From assembly GCA_025363655.1 (NCBI GenBank), contig JANYDK010000061.1:1-64000 (forward strand): DNA of 64,000 nt, given 5' to 3'. This DNA is from Deltaproteobacteria bacterium (GTDB taxonomy: Bacteria > Myxococcota_A > Polyangia > Polyangiales > JADJMO01). The notes below the pieces were generated by a model. It saw only the letters and a list, made by a program, of their open reading frames with translations, did not search any database and had not been told where the DNA came from. Of the stretch, positions 45,273 to 54,624 are shown piece by piece. Made by a program: the position numbers and the translations under genes. Numbering within the stretch: the first letter of the stretch is position 1; each line of letters begins with the position of its first letter.

Positions 45273-48019
45273 CGAGGCAGAACTAGCATGTCCAGCGACT
45301 CGCCGGCGAGGACGCGCGAGAGGAGGCCGCTCTCGGTGAAGTGCTCCTCGCAGAGCTCGAAGGGGAACGTGCGCGCGCCGATGCGGCAGACGGGGAAGAG
45401 GCGTGCGTTGCCGAAGATCTCGATCGCCCCGCTCGGCGCGAAGGCGTACGCGCCGCCGCCACCGATGGCGTTGCGGAACGAGAGCCGCAGCTGCGCGTCG
45501 GGGAGCGACCAAAGGTGCATCGTCCCGTCACGCGAGCCGCTGACGAGCCACGCGCCGTCGCGACTGATCGCCATCGTGGTGACCGCACCGAGCGGCACCG
45601 TCGGCGTGCCGAGATCGTCGAGGGGCGCGCCGAGCTTCATAGCCTCTTTATGCGTCTTCGCGTCCCATAGGCGAATCGTGCCGTCGGCCGAGGCGCTCGC
45701 GAACACGAGGACGCTCCCTTGCGGTCGATAGGCGACGGCGAGCACGGGCCCCTCGTGTCCGCCGAGCACCGCGATCGGCGCACCATCGGCGAGGTTCCAA
45801 AGGCGCACCGTGCGATCGCTCGACGCCGACGCGAGGGTCGTTCCGTCGGGGCTGACGGCGACGGCGTTGACGAACCCGGTGTGGCCGAGGAGCGTCTGGA
45901 GAACGTTGCCATTGGCGTCGCGGACGATGACCGCCTTGCCCGCCGCGGCGACGACGAAGCGCGACCCATCGGCGAGATAGTCGACGCCGTACGCGCCCGG
46001 TCCTTCGAGGTGCGGCAAAGGCTTCTTCGTGCTGACGTCGTAGCGCTGCACGCCGGCATCGACGGTGGCCGCCGCGAGCACCGGGAGATTGGGCGCGAAG
46101 GTGAGCGCGCGGGCGAAGCCGACCTTCCAAGGCGCGGCCGATTCGATGCCGACCGAGGAGTCCCAGAAGCGCACCGTGCCGTCGGACGATCCGGAGGCGA
46201 GCAAATTTCCCAGGCTCGTCGGCGCGAAGACGAGCGCGCTGACCGAACCGGTGTGCGCATCGAGGAGCTTCGGCGATTGGCCGTGTCCATCGACGAGCGA
46301 TGTCGGCCAGAGCGCGACGAGGCCGTCACTCTCTCCTGCGGCGAGCGCGCCGAGATCGGGCGCGATGGCGACGCTGTCGAGCGGCGCCGCATGTCCACGC
46401 ACGTTTCGACGCAATTTTCCCGAGGTCGCGTCCCACTCCCGCAACGTCGCGTAGGCACCGGTGTAGAGCGTGCCGACGTCCTCGCCGAAGGCCACGCTGG
46501 TGGTCATCAGCTCGTGCCCTTCGAAGGTGCGCAGCAAGACCCCGGAGCGCGCATCGAAAGTTCGGGCGACTTGATCGACGCCGGCGGTGACCAAGGTGCG
46601 CGCGTCGGCGGCGACCGCGATGTCGACGATCGCGCCGGCGTGCGCCTCGATCGTCTGGAGCAGCTTGAGCGCTCCCTTGGTGGTCACCTCGGCGATGCGC
46701 AACGTGCCGTGATCGTCGCCGGTGGCGAGCAGCGTCGAGCTCTTCTTGTCGCCGAAAATTCCGGGAACGAACGCGATCGCACGGACGCGACCGCCGTGTC
46801 CGTCGAGCGTCGTGACGAGACCGAACGTCTTCGCGTCGTAGAGGCGCGCGGTGCGATCGTCGGCGCCGGTGACGAGGTAGCGGCCGTCGGGCGAAAAGGC
46901 GACCGAGAGCACTTCGCCGCCGCCCTGTTGGAACGTCGACAGCTCTTTGCCGGAGACCGCGTCCCAGAGCTTTGCCGTGCGGTCGCTCGAGACGGTGGCG
47001 ACGGTGCGTCCATCCGGCGAGAAGGCGATGGCGTTGACGGTGCTCTCGTGACCATCGAGCTTCGCGAGGAGCGCGCCGCTGGTGCTCCAGAGACGTGCAG
47101 TGCCATCGCGCGAGGCGCTGGCGAGGATGCGTCCGTCGCTCGAATAGGCGAGCGACGTCACCGAGAGGGCGTGACCGGAGAGGCGCAACACCTCGCGCAG
47201 GGTGCGCGCATCGAGCACGCTGACGATCGAGCGGTGCGCGACGGCGATCGTCTTTCGCCCGGTCTGCATCGGCGCGAAGGCGATCGCCTGGAGATAGCCT
47301 TCGAAGCCGTTGGGCACGTCGGCGGCGAGGGGCCGACCAGGTCCTGCGCCGAGATCGACCGCCGCGCGATCGAAGAGCCGCTGCGCCTCGGCGCCCTGCC
47401 CGAGCGCCCGAGCCGAGAGGGCAGCTCCGAGCAAGGCGTCGCCGTCGGGATGCGCGAGCTCCCAAGCGCCGAGCCAGAGATCCATCGCTTCTTTGTGTTT
47501 GTTCGCGTCCGCGGCGGCCGCAGCTTGCATCGCCAACTTCCGACTCTCGTCCGTCGGCGCGGTCTTGACGCGATACTTGGCGATGCGCGCACGGAGGCGC
47601 GCGGCCGCTTCCTTCGCGTCGCTCATCTCCCTCGCGTCTGTCGCGTCGACGGTCGAGATGGTGCTCTTCTCGATCGTCGTGGCCAACGTCGCGGCCTCGT
47701 CCCACCGATCGAGCGCTGCCAAGGTCTCGATGGCGACCGCATAGGAAGCCATGGCGCGCGGCGGACAAAGTTGATCGGCCTTGGCGAGCACACGCAGCAC
47801 TCGATCGAGCCGACCGGCGGCGAGGAGCTGCGACACGCGCGCGCGCTCCCCATCGGCGAGCACGCACTGCGTGTTCGGCGCGCTCGACAGCGACGGCGGA
47901 GGTGCGGTCTTGACGACGGCCACCGTCGACGGAGGCGGCGTGCACGCGACGGGAGCGAGACCAGATGCGACGGCGAGGACCGAGACTCCGGCGATCGCGC
48001 GCGACATCGCCTTCCACAT
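45269..48019 (-). CDS. WD40-repeat lipoprotein, first gene of the ABC operon
   Basis: A 916-residue protein. The ATG at 48017-48019 has GGAG six bases upstream and is preferred to the GTG at 48040 and ATG at 48025. A signal peptide ends PVAC. Residues 45-250 are helical (TPR-like). From about residue 260 there are about 14 WD40 units (for example VTSLAYSSDGRILASASRDG, VNAIAFSPDGRTVATVSSDR, VNAVAVSPDGTTLASASSDR), enough for two seven-bladed propellers, though some blades are degenerate. WD40 propellers are protein-binding platforms; a lipidated one facing the periplasm and coupled to an ABC ATPase gene is unusual. Probably scaffolds the transporter's partners. Confidence 0.85.
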   Translation of the reverse strand: MWKAMSRAIAGVSVLAVASGLAPVACTPPPSTVAVVKTAPPPSLSSAPNTQCVLADGERARVSQLLAAGRLDRVLRVLAKADQLCPPRAMASYAVAIETLAALDRWDEAATLATTIEKSTISTVDATDAREMSDAKEAAARLRARIAKYRVKTAPTDESRKLAMQAAAAADANKHKEAMDLWLGAWELAHPDGDALLGAALSARALGQGAEAQRLFDRAAVDLGAGPGRPLAADVPNGFEGYLQAIAFAPMQTGRKTIAVAHRSIVSVLDARTLREVLRLSGHALSVTSLAYSSDGRILASASRDGTARLWSTSGALLAKLDGHESTVNAIAFSPDGRTVATVSSDRTAKLWDAVSGKELSTFQQGGGEVLSVAFSPDGRYLVTGADDRTARLYDAKTFGLVTTLDGHGGRVRAIAFVPGIFGDKKSSTLLATGDDHGTLRIAEVTTKGALKLLQTIEAHAGAIVDIAVAADARTLVTAGVDQVARTFDARSGVLLRTFEGHELMTTSVAFGEDVGTLYTGAYATLREWDATSGKLRRNVRGHAAPLDSVAIAPDLGALAAGESDGLVALWPTSLVDGHGQSPKLLDAHTGSVSALVFAPTSLGNLLASGSSDGTVRFWDSSVGIESAAPWKVGFARALTFAPNLPVLAAATVDAGVQRYDVSTKKPLPHLEGPGAYGVDYLADGSRFVVAAAGKAVIVRDANGNVLQTLLGHTGFVNAVAVSPDGTTLASASSDRTVRLWNLADGAPIAVLGGHEGPVLAVAYRPQGSVLVFASASADGTIRLWDAKTHKEAMKLGAPLDDLGTPTVPLGAVTTMAISRDGAWLVSGSRDGTMHLWSLPDAQLRLSFRNAIGGGGAYAFAPSGAIEIFGNARLFPVCRIGARTFPFELCEEHFTESGLLSRVLAGESLDMLVLPR

Positions 48020-48130
48020 GGGCATCTCCAACGGTCTCACTGCGCTGGCGCGGCGTTACCGCGAAGTGAGCTGTCACATGAAAATGACGGCGCATCGGAG
48101 AACGGCAGCGGAAAAATGCAGAATCACTGC

Positions 48131-48146
48131 TGGCACGTCGGCTGCT
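48131..48146 (+). promoter_or_regulatory. Possible sigma-54 promoter (-24/-12)
   Basis: TGGCACGTCGGCTGCT matches the sigma-54 consensus TGGCACG-N4-TTGCW except for one base (CTGC), with correct GG-to-GC spacing. It would start transcription about 2 bases before the ATG at 48159, giving an almost leaderless mRNA, so either the site is chance or the real start is downstream. No enhancer-binding site was assigned. Confidence 0.3.
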
Positions 48147-48158
48147 GAGTCGGCGCCA

Positions 48159-50642
48159 ATGCTTACCCGCCGGTCTTCCGTCTTCATTCGCGGGCTCATC
48201 GCCACGGGCGCGTTCACGATCGGATGCGGTGGAGGGAGTGGCGAGGGTGGCATCGAGCTCGACGGTGGCGGCGCGGATGGGACCACCGACGTCACGATCG
48301 ACGAGGCGGGCGACACCGGCTTTCGCATCGATGCGTCGTCGTGTGGCAGCGCCGATGATTGCGATGGCGGCGTCTGCATCGGAGGCACGTGCTGTCCCTC
48401 GGCGGCGAGCGCGTGCGGCACCACCTGCTGCGCGGGGAGCACGGTCTGTCTCTTCGATCGCTGCGTGACGCCGGGCCCGGCCTGCTTCACCAACAACGAC
48501 TGCAAGGCAGGCCAGTACTGCGAGACCGCGCTCGGCGGCGGCGCGGGTGGTGATGGTGGAGTCGATGCGAGCGATGCCTCTGGCGACGTCGGCGATGGCG
48601 GCGGACCGACGTGCCTCGAAGCGCCCCACCCTGGACACTGCCTCGACTTGCCCCCCATCTGTCCCGGCAGCGGCGGCGACGCAGGCACGAGCGACGCGGC
48701 GGACAGCGGTGGATGCGTCGAACGGTGCGAATACCATCCGCCACCCGGCAAGCTCGACGCGATCCCCAAGTGGTCGTGGGGACTCGCGGGGGCCAAGGAT
48801 TTCCCTGCCTTCATCGATGTCTGGTCGACGCCGACGGTCGGTCGCGTTCACGACTCCAACTGCGACGGGAAGGTCGACGAGCTCGATCCTCCGCAAGTGA
48901 TCTTCGTTTCGGGCGACGCCAGTGGCGGTTGTTGTCAGTGCGACGGCAAGACGCCGACGTCGTGTCACACCGGCGTCCTCCGCATGCTCGACGGCAAGAC
49001 GGGCAAGGAGATCTGGTCACTGCGCAAGGCGGGCGCCGGCTCGGCGGGCTTCGCGGGGCTCTCGGTGGCGATCGGCGATCTCGACGGCGACAAGCGCATC
49101 GACGTCGCGGCGGTGACCGGGGAAGGCGACGTCGTCATCGTCGACGGGAGCGGCAAGGTGGTGCGCACGAGCGACAAGCCGATTCCAGGCGCGAGTGGCG
49201 ACGCGTCGTTCGGTTGGGGTGGCGGCCTCGCGATCGCCGACATGGATGGCGACGGCGCGCCCGAGATCGCCTACGGCGGCACCGTCTACACGACCGCCGG
49301 CGGAGCGCTGAAACAGCTATTTTCCAAGCCTCCCGGCAGCATCAGCGAGGTCCTCTCGACGTTCGTCGATCTCGACGGCGCCGCCGATGGTCACCTCGAG
49401 CTCCTCGTCGGCAACGCCGCCTATCGCTTCGACGGGAGCACGTTGTGGGAGCGCGCCGACCTCGCCTTCGGCTTCCCCGCGATCGGCGACTTCGACAAGG
49501 ACGGCAAACCGGAGGTCGCCTTCACCTCCGAGGGCAAGGTGACGATTCTCTCGGCGCTCGATGGCAAGACCGTGCTCGGACCGACCGCGTTGCCCGGCAC
49601 CGGCTCGGGTGGACCGCCGACGGTCGCTGACTTCGACGGCGACGGCAAGCCGGAGATCGGCGTCGCGATGGCCACGTTCTACTCGGTGATGAAGCCGAAT
49701 TTCACGACGAAGAAGATCGACGTGCTCTGGCAGTCGGCGAACCACGACCTGAGCTCTTCGGTCACCGGCTCGAGCGTCTTCGACTTCGAGGGCGATGGGC
49801 GCGCCGAGGTCATCTACAACGACGAGTGCTTCCTCTGGGTCTTCGACGGCGCGACCGGCTCGGTGCGCTTCGCGGGCCTGACGACGTCGTTCACGGCCAC
49901 CGAGGCCTCGGTCGTTGCGGACGTCGACGGAGACGGTCGCTCGGAGATCATCATGGTCTCGAACGGCGCCGATCCGAGCGCCTCGGGATGGAAGTGCGAC
50001 ACTGCGCCGTGGAACACGCCCGACCCCAAGACCGGTCGTCCGGCGTGGGTGGCACCGAAAGGCGCGAAGGCCTACCGCGGCATCACGCTCTTCGGCGATG
50101 CGTCGAACTCGTGGGTCGGAACGCGCACGCTCTGGAGCGAGCACACCTACCACGTCAGCAACATCTGCGACGATCGCGACACCGCCTGCGTCGCACCCAA
50201 CGTCTACGGCAGCATCCCGAAGAAGGAGCAGAAGAACTGGTCGCTCCCGTGGCTCAATGATTTCCGGCAAAACGTGCAGGACAAGGGCATCTTCGACGCG
50301 CCCGACGCCACCGTCTCGATCACCGTGCAGTGCACGACGCCGCCGACCGTCAGCGTCTCGCTGCGCAACATCGGAACGGCTTCGCTGCCGGCGGGCGTCG
50401 ACGTCGGCGTCTACGTCGTCGGCGTCGGTGGCGGTCGCACGCTCCTCGGCAAGGTGACCTCGAGCCGCGCGCTCTTTCCTGGGCAGACCGAGACGATGAC
50501 CTTCGCCGTTCCCGCAGGGACCGCGACCAAGGCCGACACCTTCCTCGCCAAGGTGCTCATCGATCCGGTGAAGCCGACCTTCCGCGAGTGCCGCGAAGGC
50601 AACGACGAATCCGCCGAGACGAAGGCCGCCTGCCCGAAGTGA
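48159..50642 (+). CDS. FG-GAP/VCBS-type lipoprotein with Cys-rich N-terminal segment
   Basis: An 827-residue protein. ATG 48159 opens MLTRRSSVFIRGLIATGAFTIGC, a lipoprotein signal; the longer frame upstream is a shadow. Residues 20-190 contain Asp/Gly linkers and a Dickkopf-like Cys-rich set (CGSADDCDGGVCIGGTCC, TCCAGSTVC, CKAGQYC). From about 230 to 640 there are FG-GAP-like calcium-binding blades with DLDGDKRIDVAAVTGEGDVV, DMDGDGAPEIAYGG, DFDKDGKPEVAF, DFDGDGKPEIGVA and DVDGDGRSEIIMV, forming an integrin-like propeller. A C-terminal CARDB-like beta domain follows (TVSVSLRNIGTASLPAGVDV). Probably surface-exposed and calcium-stabilised. Divergent from the WD40 gene. Confidence 0.87.
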   Translation: MLTRRSSVFIRGLIATGAFTIGCGGGSGEGGIELDGGGADGTTDVTIDEAGDTGFRIDASSCGSADDCDGGVCIGGTCCPSAASACGTTCCAGSTVCLFDRCVTPGPACFTNNDCKAGQYCETALGGGAGGDGGVDASDASGDVGDGGGPTCLEAPHPGHCLDLPPICPGSGGDAGTSDAADSGGCVERCEYHPPPGKLDAIPKWSWGLAGAKDFPAFIDVWSTPTVGRVHDSNCDGKVDELDPPQVIFVSGDASGGCCQCDGKTPTSCHTGVLRMLDGKTGKEIWSLRKAGAGSAGFAGLSVAIGDLDGDKRIDVAAVTGEGDVVIVDGSGKVVRTSDKPIPGASGDASFGWGGGLAIADMDGDGAPEIAYGGTVYTTAGGALKQLFSKPPGSISEVLSTFVDLDGAADGHLELLVGNAAYRFDGSTLWERADLAFGFPAIGDFDKDGKPEVAFTSEGKVTILSALDGKTVLGPTALPGTGSGGPPTVADFDGDGKPEIGVAMATFYSVMKPNFTTKKIDVLWQSANHDLSSSVTGSSVFDFEGDGRAEVIYNDECFLWVFDGATGSVRFAGLTTSFTATEASVVADVDGDGRSEIIMVSNGADPSASGWKCDTAPWNTPDPKTGRPAWVAPKGAKAYRGITLFGDASNSWVGTRTLWSEHTYHVSNICDDRDTACVAPNVYGSIPKKEQKNWSLPWLNDFRQNVQDKGIFDAPDATVSITVQCTTPPTVSVSLRNIGTASLPAGVDVGVYVVGVGGGRTLLGKVTSSRALFPGQTETMTFAVPAGTATKADTFLAKVLIDPVKPTFRECREGNDESAETKAACPK

Positions 50643-50688
50643 GCAGCTACTACTACGAGGCCACCTCCGGGACGATGAGGGTTCGCCT

Positions 50689-50724
50689 CGCCGGCTGCCG
50701 CTGAAGCGCCGGCTGCCGCTGAAG
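50689..50724. repeat. 18-bp tandem duplication after the FG-GAP gene
   Basis: CGCCGGCTGCCGCTGAAG occurs twice in a row in the 118-bp gap between the FG-GAP gene (stop 50642) and the hydrolase start (50761). The core CCGGCTGCCG resembles the unit of the 814-996 array only loosely. No other feature is seen in this gap. Confidence 0.6.
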
Positions 50725-50760
50725 AGAGACACGCCGACGCCGCGCGGCTAGCACGAAGAA

Positions 50761-51678
50761 GTGCAAACCGAGACGCGGCGCCTCACCCTCAACGGCCTCG
50801 GCCACGACGTCCACGTCTGGAGCGCGCAAACCCGGAAAAAACGGGGCGTTGCGGTCTTGGTGCACGGCTTCCAAGACACCGGACAGAGCTTCGATTTGGT
50901 CGCGCCGAGGCTCGCCGCAGAAGGTCTCGAGTGCTTCGCGCCCGACCTCCGCGGCTTCGGCAACACCGAGCGTGTGCGCGACGGCAGCTACTACCACTTC
51001 CCCGATTACCTCTTCGATCTCGCCGACCTGATCGATCACGTCTCGCCCGAAGGTCCCGTGTTCCTCGTGGGGCACTCGATGGGCGGCACCATCTCGTCGC
51101 TCTATGCCGGCTCGTTTCCGGAGCGTGTCGCGCTCTTGGCGCTCCTCGAAGGACTCGGGCCGCCCGACATGCCCGACGCCATCAGCCCCGATCGCGTGCG
51201 CTCGTGGATCGACGGCGTGCGTGCTGCGCGCGCGAAGGCCGAACGGCCGATGACGTATGAAGTCGCGCTCCGACGTCTGCGCGCCGGTCACCCCGCCGTG
51301 CCCGAAGAAGTTTTGGCGATGCGCGTGAAGCAGCTGACGCGCCCGCTCACGACGACGAGTGGTTCAGGAAGCGAATCGGGCGAGCTCGTCTGGCGCTTCG
51401 ATGCGTTGCACCGCACCACCTCGCCGATCGCCTTCGCCGCGGGGCGTTGGCGTGCACATGCGGCGCGCATAGCCGCGCCCACGCTCTTCGTCGGCGGCGG
51501 CAAGACGGGCTTTCATCCCGACGACGAGGCGGCGCGCATCGCCATCATCCCCGACAACCGCACCCACGAGCTCGAGGGCGCGGGACACATGATGCATTGG
51601 ACGCAACCTCGCGAGCTCGGCGAGCTGCTTCTCGATTTTTTCCGCGAACGACGCGGAGTTCATTTTTCCGAGGAATGA
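50761..51678 (+). CDS. Alpha/beta-fold hydrolase
   Basis: A 305-residue cytoplasmic hydrolase starting at GTG 50761. Canonical motifs: the oxyanion HG in GVAVLVHGFQDTGQSFD, PDLRGFGNTER, the nucleophile elbow LVGHSMGGTISSLYAG (Ser in GHSMGG, about residue 108), APTLFVGGGKTGFHPDDEAA holding the acidic residue and LEGAGHMMHWTQPRELGELL with the catalytic His. Length and order match haloalkane-dehalogenase/epoxide-hydrolase-like esterases; the substrate cannot be predicted. It converges on the gene at 51693 with a 14-bp gap. Confidence 0.9.
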   Translation: MQTETRRLTLNGLGHDVHVWSAQTRKKRGVAVLVHGFQDTGQSFDLVAPRLAAEGLECFAPDLRGFGNTERVRDGSYYHFPDYLFDLADLIDHVSPEGPVFLVGHSMGGTISSLYAGSFPERVALLALLEGLGPPDMPDAISPDRVRSWIDGVRAARAKAERPMTYEVALRRLRAGHPAVPEEVLAMRVKQLTRPLTTTSGSGSESGELVWRFDALHRTTSPIAFAAGRWRAHAARIAAPTLFVGGGKTGFHPDDEAARIAIIPDNRTHELEGAGHMMHWTQPRELGELLLDFFRERRGVHFSEE

Positions 51679-51692
51679 TGCGAGGTCTCGCC

Positions 51693-52580
51693 CTAGTGCT
51701 TGCCGCGGCCGCGCTTGCCCGGCAGTCGTCCATGACGCGGATCGCGGAGCGGTTTGGTCGACTTCACGAGCGCGTCGGCGAGCGGTTGGGCGAGCGGTTG
51801 CGCGCGGCCCTTGCGTAGCTTCTCGACGGTGAGGCCGAGGATCTCGCGCACGTCTTCGTCTTCGCGCGCAGCCCACTTGTCCAAGACCACCGCCACCGCC
51901 GGATAGCGCACGGCGGCGATCGACGGAGTCTTCTCCATCACCCGGCAAAGACGGCGAAATGCGTCGTGGCGACGGCCCGCGCGGTGCTCGCGATCGACCC
52001 GGCCGAGGAGCGCGTCGACGACCGCGCAGACGCCTTCGCTGCCGAGCGCCGCGAGCAACTCGTCTTCGTACATGGCCTGCGCGACGGCGAGCGCGAGGAA
52101 GGGTTGATCGTCGCTCGCCCAGCGGAGAAGCACCTCGGCGAAGGAAGGACCGGCGGCGACGCCGATTTGCACGAGCATGGTCGCCACCATGTCGCGGATG
52201 CGAAACCGCGTGCGCTCGCAGGCAGCTTCTTCCAGCGTCTCGAGGAACGGACGACGCACCTTCTCGTCGGCAGCCGCGCGCGCACCGGCGCCGGCGACGC
52301 CGAGGATGGGAAAAATTTCGTCGACGTGACCGTAGGGCGCGACGTCCTCGTGGAGCGCCAGCATCGCCGCGATCAGTTTGTCCATCTCGGCCCCACGACG
52401 CGCGCATTCGGCGGCGAACGCCTGGACGATGCCGACGTTCAAGCGCACGCCGGGAAGGCCGGAAGCACGACGGAGGCGGTCGTAGAGAGGCGCCCGACTC
52501 TCGGGTCGCCCACTGGCGAGTGCCTGTTCGAGCGCCGCCGTCAGGGCCTCGTCGCGGAAGGTGTCGCGCGGTGCTTTCAA
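51693..52580 (-). CDS. Helical-repeat (HEAT-like) protein, unknown function
   Basis: A 295-residue soluble protein. ATG at 52578-52580. It is almost entirely Ala/Leu/Arg/Glu-rich helices, with an alternation (ERTRFRIRDMVATMLVQIGV, SFAEVLLRWASDDQPFLALA, YEDELLAALGSEGVCAVVDA) suggesting HEAT-type repeats that each cover one superhelical turn. The C-terminus is basic (KSTKPLRDPRHGRLPGKRGRGK), which may bind nucleic acid. No specific family recognised. Confidence 0.7.
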   Translation of the reverse strand: MKAPRDTFRDEALTAALEQALASGRPESRAPLYDRLRRASGLPGVRLNVGIVQAFAAECARRGAEMDKLIAAMLALHEDVAPYGHVDEIFPILGVAGAGARAAADEKVRRPFLETLEEAACERTRFRIRDMVATMLVQIGVAAGPSFAEVLLRWASDDQPFLALAVAQAMYEDELLAALGSEGVCAVVDALLGRVDREHRAGRRHDAFRRLCRVMEKTPSIAAVRYPAVAVVLDKWAAREDEDVREILGLTVEKLRKGRAQPLAQPLADALVKSTKPLRDPRHGRLPGKRGRGKH

Positions 52581-52645
52581 GGGATTCGTTCCTTTGTAGC
52601 ACGCGTCCCCTCGCGCCCCGACATCGGACGCTGCTAAGAGGCCGC

Positions 52646-53410
52646 ATGGGCTCTCTCCCGCCGCCCCCGCCGATCGTCCCGCCCATCGGCGCCGATCTCG
52701 CCAACACCGCGCTCGGCCGACTCACGCGCGAGTCGATCATCCGCTACTTCCACGCCACCATCGACGGGCTCGACCACATTCCGCAAGCGACGGGCGCGCT
52801 CCTCGTCGGCAACCACGCGCTCTTCGGGCTCGACGGCTTCGTCCTCGCCTCGCTCATCCTCCGCGGAACGCGCCGTTACCCACGTTTTCTCGGTGAGCGC
52901 AATCTTTGGAAGGTGCCCGTCCTCGGGCCGGTGCTGACCGCGCTCGGCGCCTGCGAAGGCGAACCGAAGGCCGCGCAGAGGCTGCTCGAAGACGGCGAGC
53001 TGGTCGTCGTCTACCCAGGCGGCGTCGACGACAGCTTCAAGACCCGCGAGGCGCGTCACAAGTTGCAGTGGGGCACCCGCGCCGGCTTCGCCAAGGTGGC
53101 GATGCGCGCGAAGGTGCCGCTCCTCCCCGTCGCCGGCCTCGGCATCGACGAGATGTACGACGTCGTCGGCCGCGAACGTTGGCTCGGACGCGCCCTCCTC
53201 GGCTCGCACCGCTACGATCTCCCGATTGCATTCGGTGCCTATGGAACGCTGCTGCCGAAGCGTTCGCCGCAGCACTACGCGATTCTCCCGCCCGTCGACA
53301 CCAGCGGCGATCCCGACGACGACGACGCGGTCGAGAACGTGCGCGTGCAAGCGTACCGCGCCATCGAGGTCCGTCTCCGCGAGCTGCGCGAGCAGCAGTC
53401 CGCCGGGTGA
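52646..53410 (+). CDS. Lysophospholipid acyltransferase-like protein (DGAT/PlsC superfamily)
   Basis: A 254-residue protein starting at ATG 52646 with AAGAGG upstream. It has the acyltransferase pattern: GALLVGNHALFGLDGFVLAS (the HxxxxD box reads NHALFGLD), RNLWKVPVLGPVLTALGAC, EDGELVVVYPGGVDDSFKTR (the FPEG-like box reads YPGG) and VPLLPVAGLGIDEMYD. This set fits the DGAT/hemolysin-like acyltransferases that place acyl chains on lipid acceptors at the membrane. Its stop overlaps the GTG of the DTW gene. Substrate not predictable. Confidence 0.85.
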   Translation: MGSLPPPPPIVPPIGADLANTALGRLTRESIIRYFHATIDGLDHIPQATGALLVGNHALFGLDGFVLASLILRGTRRYPRFLGERNLWKVPVLGPVLTALGACEGEPKAAQRLLEDGELVVVYPGGVDDSFKTREARHKLQWGTRAGFAKVAMRAKVPLLPVAGLGIDEMYDVVGRERWLGRALLGSHRYDLPIAFGAYGTLLPKRSPQHYAILPPVDTSGDPDDDDAVENVRVQAYRAIEVRLRELREQQSAG

Positions 53411-54618
53411 TCACGCCGCGCGTCCTCTGCGAAGGGTGCCGCCGCCCGACGCTGGTGTGCCTCTGCGCATACCTCGTGACGATCCGCCCCGAGACGCCGG
53501 TCGTCGTGCTCCAGCACCCTGCCGAGCGCGACAAGGCGATCGGTACCGCGTGGATGGTCGAGCGATCGTTCGGCGCGACGCGCATCGTCGGCGTGGAAAT
53601 GGAAGACGATCCGGCGCTCGTGGCTGCGCTCGGAAATGCGAAGGCGCCACCGATCCTCCTCGCGCCGGGGCCCTCGGCGATCGATCTGCGCGCCCATCCC
53701 CCGGAAGGTCCCGTCACGCTCGTCGTCGTCGATGGCACCTGGTCGCAGGCGAAGAAGCTGCTCCGCGTGAACCCGCGGCTCGCAGCATTACCTCGTTATG
53801 CATTCTCGCCGCGAAGGCCGAGCAACTATCGCATTCGCAAGGAGCCGGCCGAGCACTGCGTCTCGACGATCGAAGCCACCGTGGCGGCGCTCGAAATCTT
53901 GGAGGGCGTGCGCGGCGGCGATCCGCGCGAGATGGAGAGAGCGCTCGCCGCCTTCGACGCGATGGTCGAGCACCAGATTCGCATCGCCAAGGAGCGCGGA
54001 GAGAGCCGACATCTCTGGGCCGCGATCGCGCGCAACGAGAAGCGGCCCGACAAGCCTCCGCGCAAGAGACCGCTGACGCCGGAGAACTTGGTGATCGTCA
54101 CCGGCGAGGCCAACGCCTGGCCGCGTGGCACGGAGCTCGGACCGGCGCCGGAGATCGTCCACCTCGTCGCCGAACGGCTCGTGAATCGCGGCACGCAAGA
54201 GCGCTTCGAGGCCTTCATTCGCCCGGAAAACCTGCTCTCCCCGGGGTTCGAGATGCACACCGATCTTCCCGCCGAGGTGGTGCTCGAAGGAGAGACACGC
54301 GAGAGCTTTCGCGCGCGCCTCGCGGCCTTCCTCCGCGAAGACGATTTGCTGGCGGTTTGGGGTTTCTATGCGATCGGTGTGCTCCTCGGCGAAGGGGTGA
54401 CGTTGCCACCGCGCATCGATCTGCGGAGCACCGCGATTCGATTCCACGGCAGGCCCGGCGGCAACGTCGTCGAGATGGCGACCGCGCTCGGGGGAGAGCT
54501 CTCGCCGCCTTGGGCCAAGGGACGCGCCGGACGAAGACACGCCGCAGCGATGAGCATCGCGCGCGTGCTCTCGACCAGATCGGCGGATTGCATCGTCGAG
54601 CCGAGCGCGAACTCTTGA
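53407..54618 (+). CDS. DTW-domain protein (tRNA-uridine aminocarboxypropyltransferase-like) with C-terminal extension
   Basis: A 403-residue protein beginning at GTG 53407, overlapping the acyltransferase stop. Residues 1-215 are the DTW domain: zinc-like CEGCRRPTLVCLCAY, VVLQHPAERDKAIGTAW, VVVDGTWSQAKKLLRVNP (the D-x-T-W motif) and SNYRIRKEPAEHCVSTIEA. In TapT/DTWD proteins this domain transfers the aminocarboxypropyl group from SAM to uridine (acp3U) in tRNA. Residues about 225-400 are an extra domain: IVTGEANAWP, FEAFIRPENLLSPGFEMHTD, DDLLAVWGFYAIGVL and a last AGRRHAAAMSIARVL. Their order recalls a degenerate DEDD exonuclease fold, but the acidic residues are mostly missing, so this is only a suggestion. 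Confidence 0.85.
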   Translation: MITPRVLCEGCRRPTLVCLCAYLVTIRPETPVVVLQHPAERDKAIGTAWMVERSFGATRIVGVEMEDDPALVAALGNAKAPPILLAPGPSAIDLRAHPPEGPVTLVVVDGTWSQAKKLLRVNPRLAALPRYAFSPRRPSNYRIRKEPAEHCVSTIEATVAALEILEGVRGGDPREMERALAAFDAMVEHQIRIAKERGESRHLWAAIARNEKRPDKPPRKRPLTPENLVIVTGEANAWPRGTELGPAPEIVHLVAERLVNRGTQERFEAFIRPENLLSPGFEMHTDLPAEVVLEGETRESFRARLAAFLREDDLLAVWGFYAIGVLLGEGVTLPPRIDLRSTAIRFHGRPGGNVVEMATALGGELSPPWAKGRAGRRHAAAMSIARVLSTRSADCIVEPSANS

Positions 54619-54624
54619 GCTGAC

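Noticed and set aside
46326-48968. 880-codon minus-strand open frame overlapping the WD40 and FG-GAP genes
   Set aside because: Arg-rich, no family signs, and overlaps two well-supported genes in other frames.
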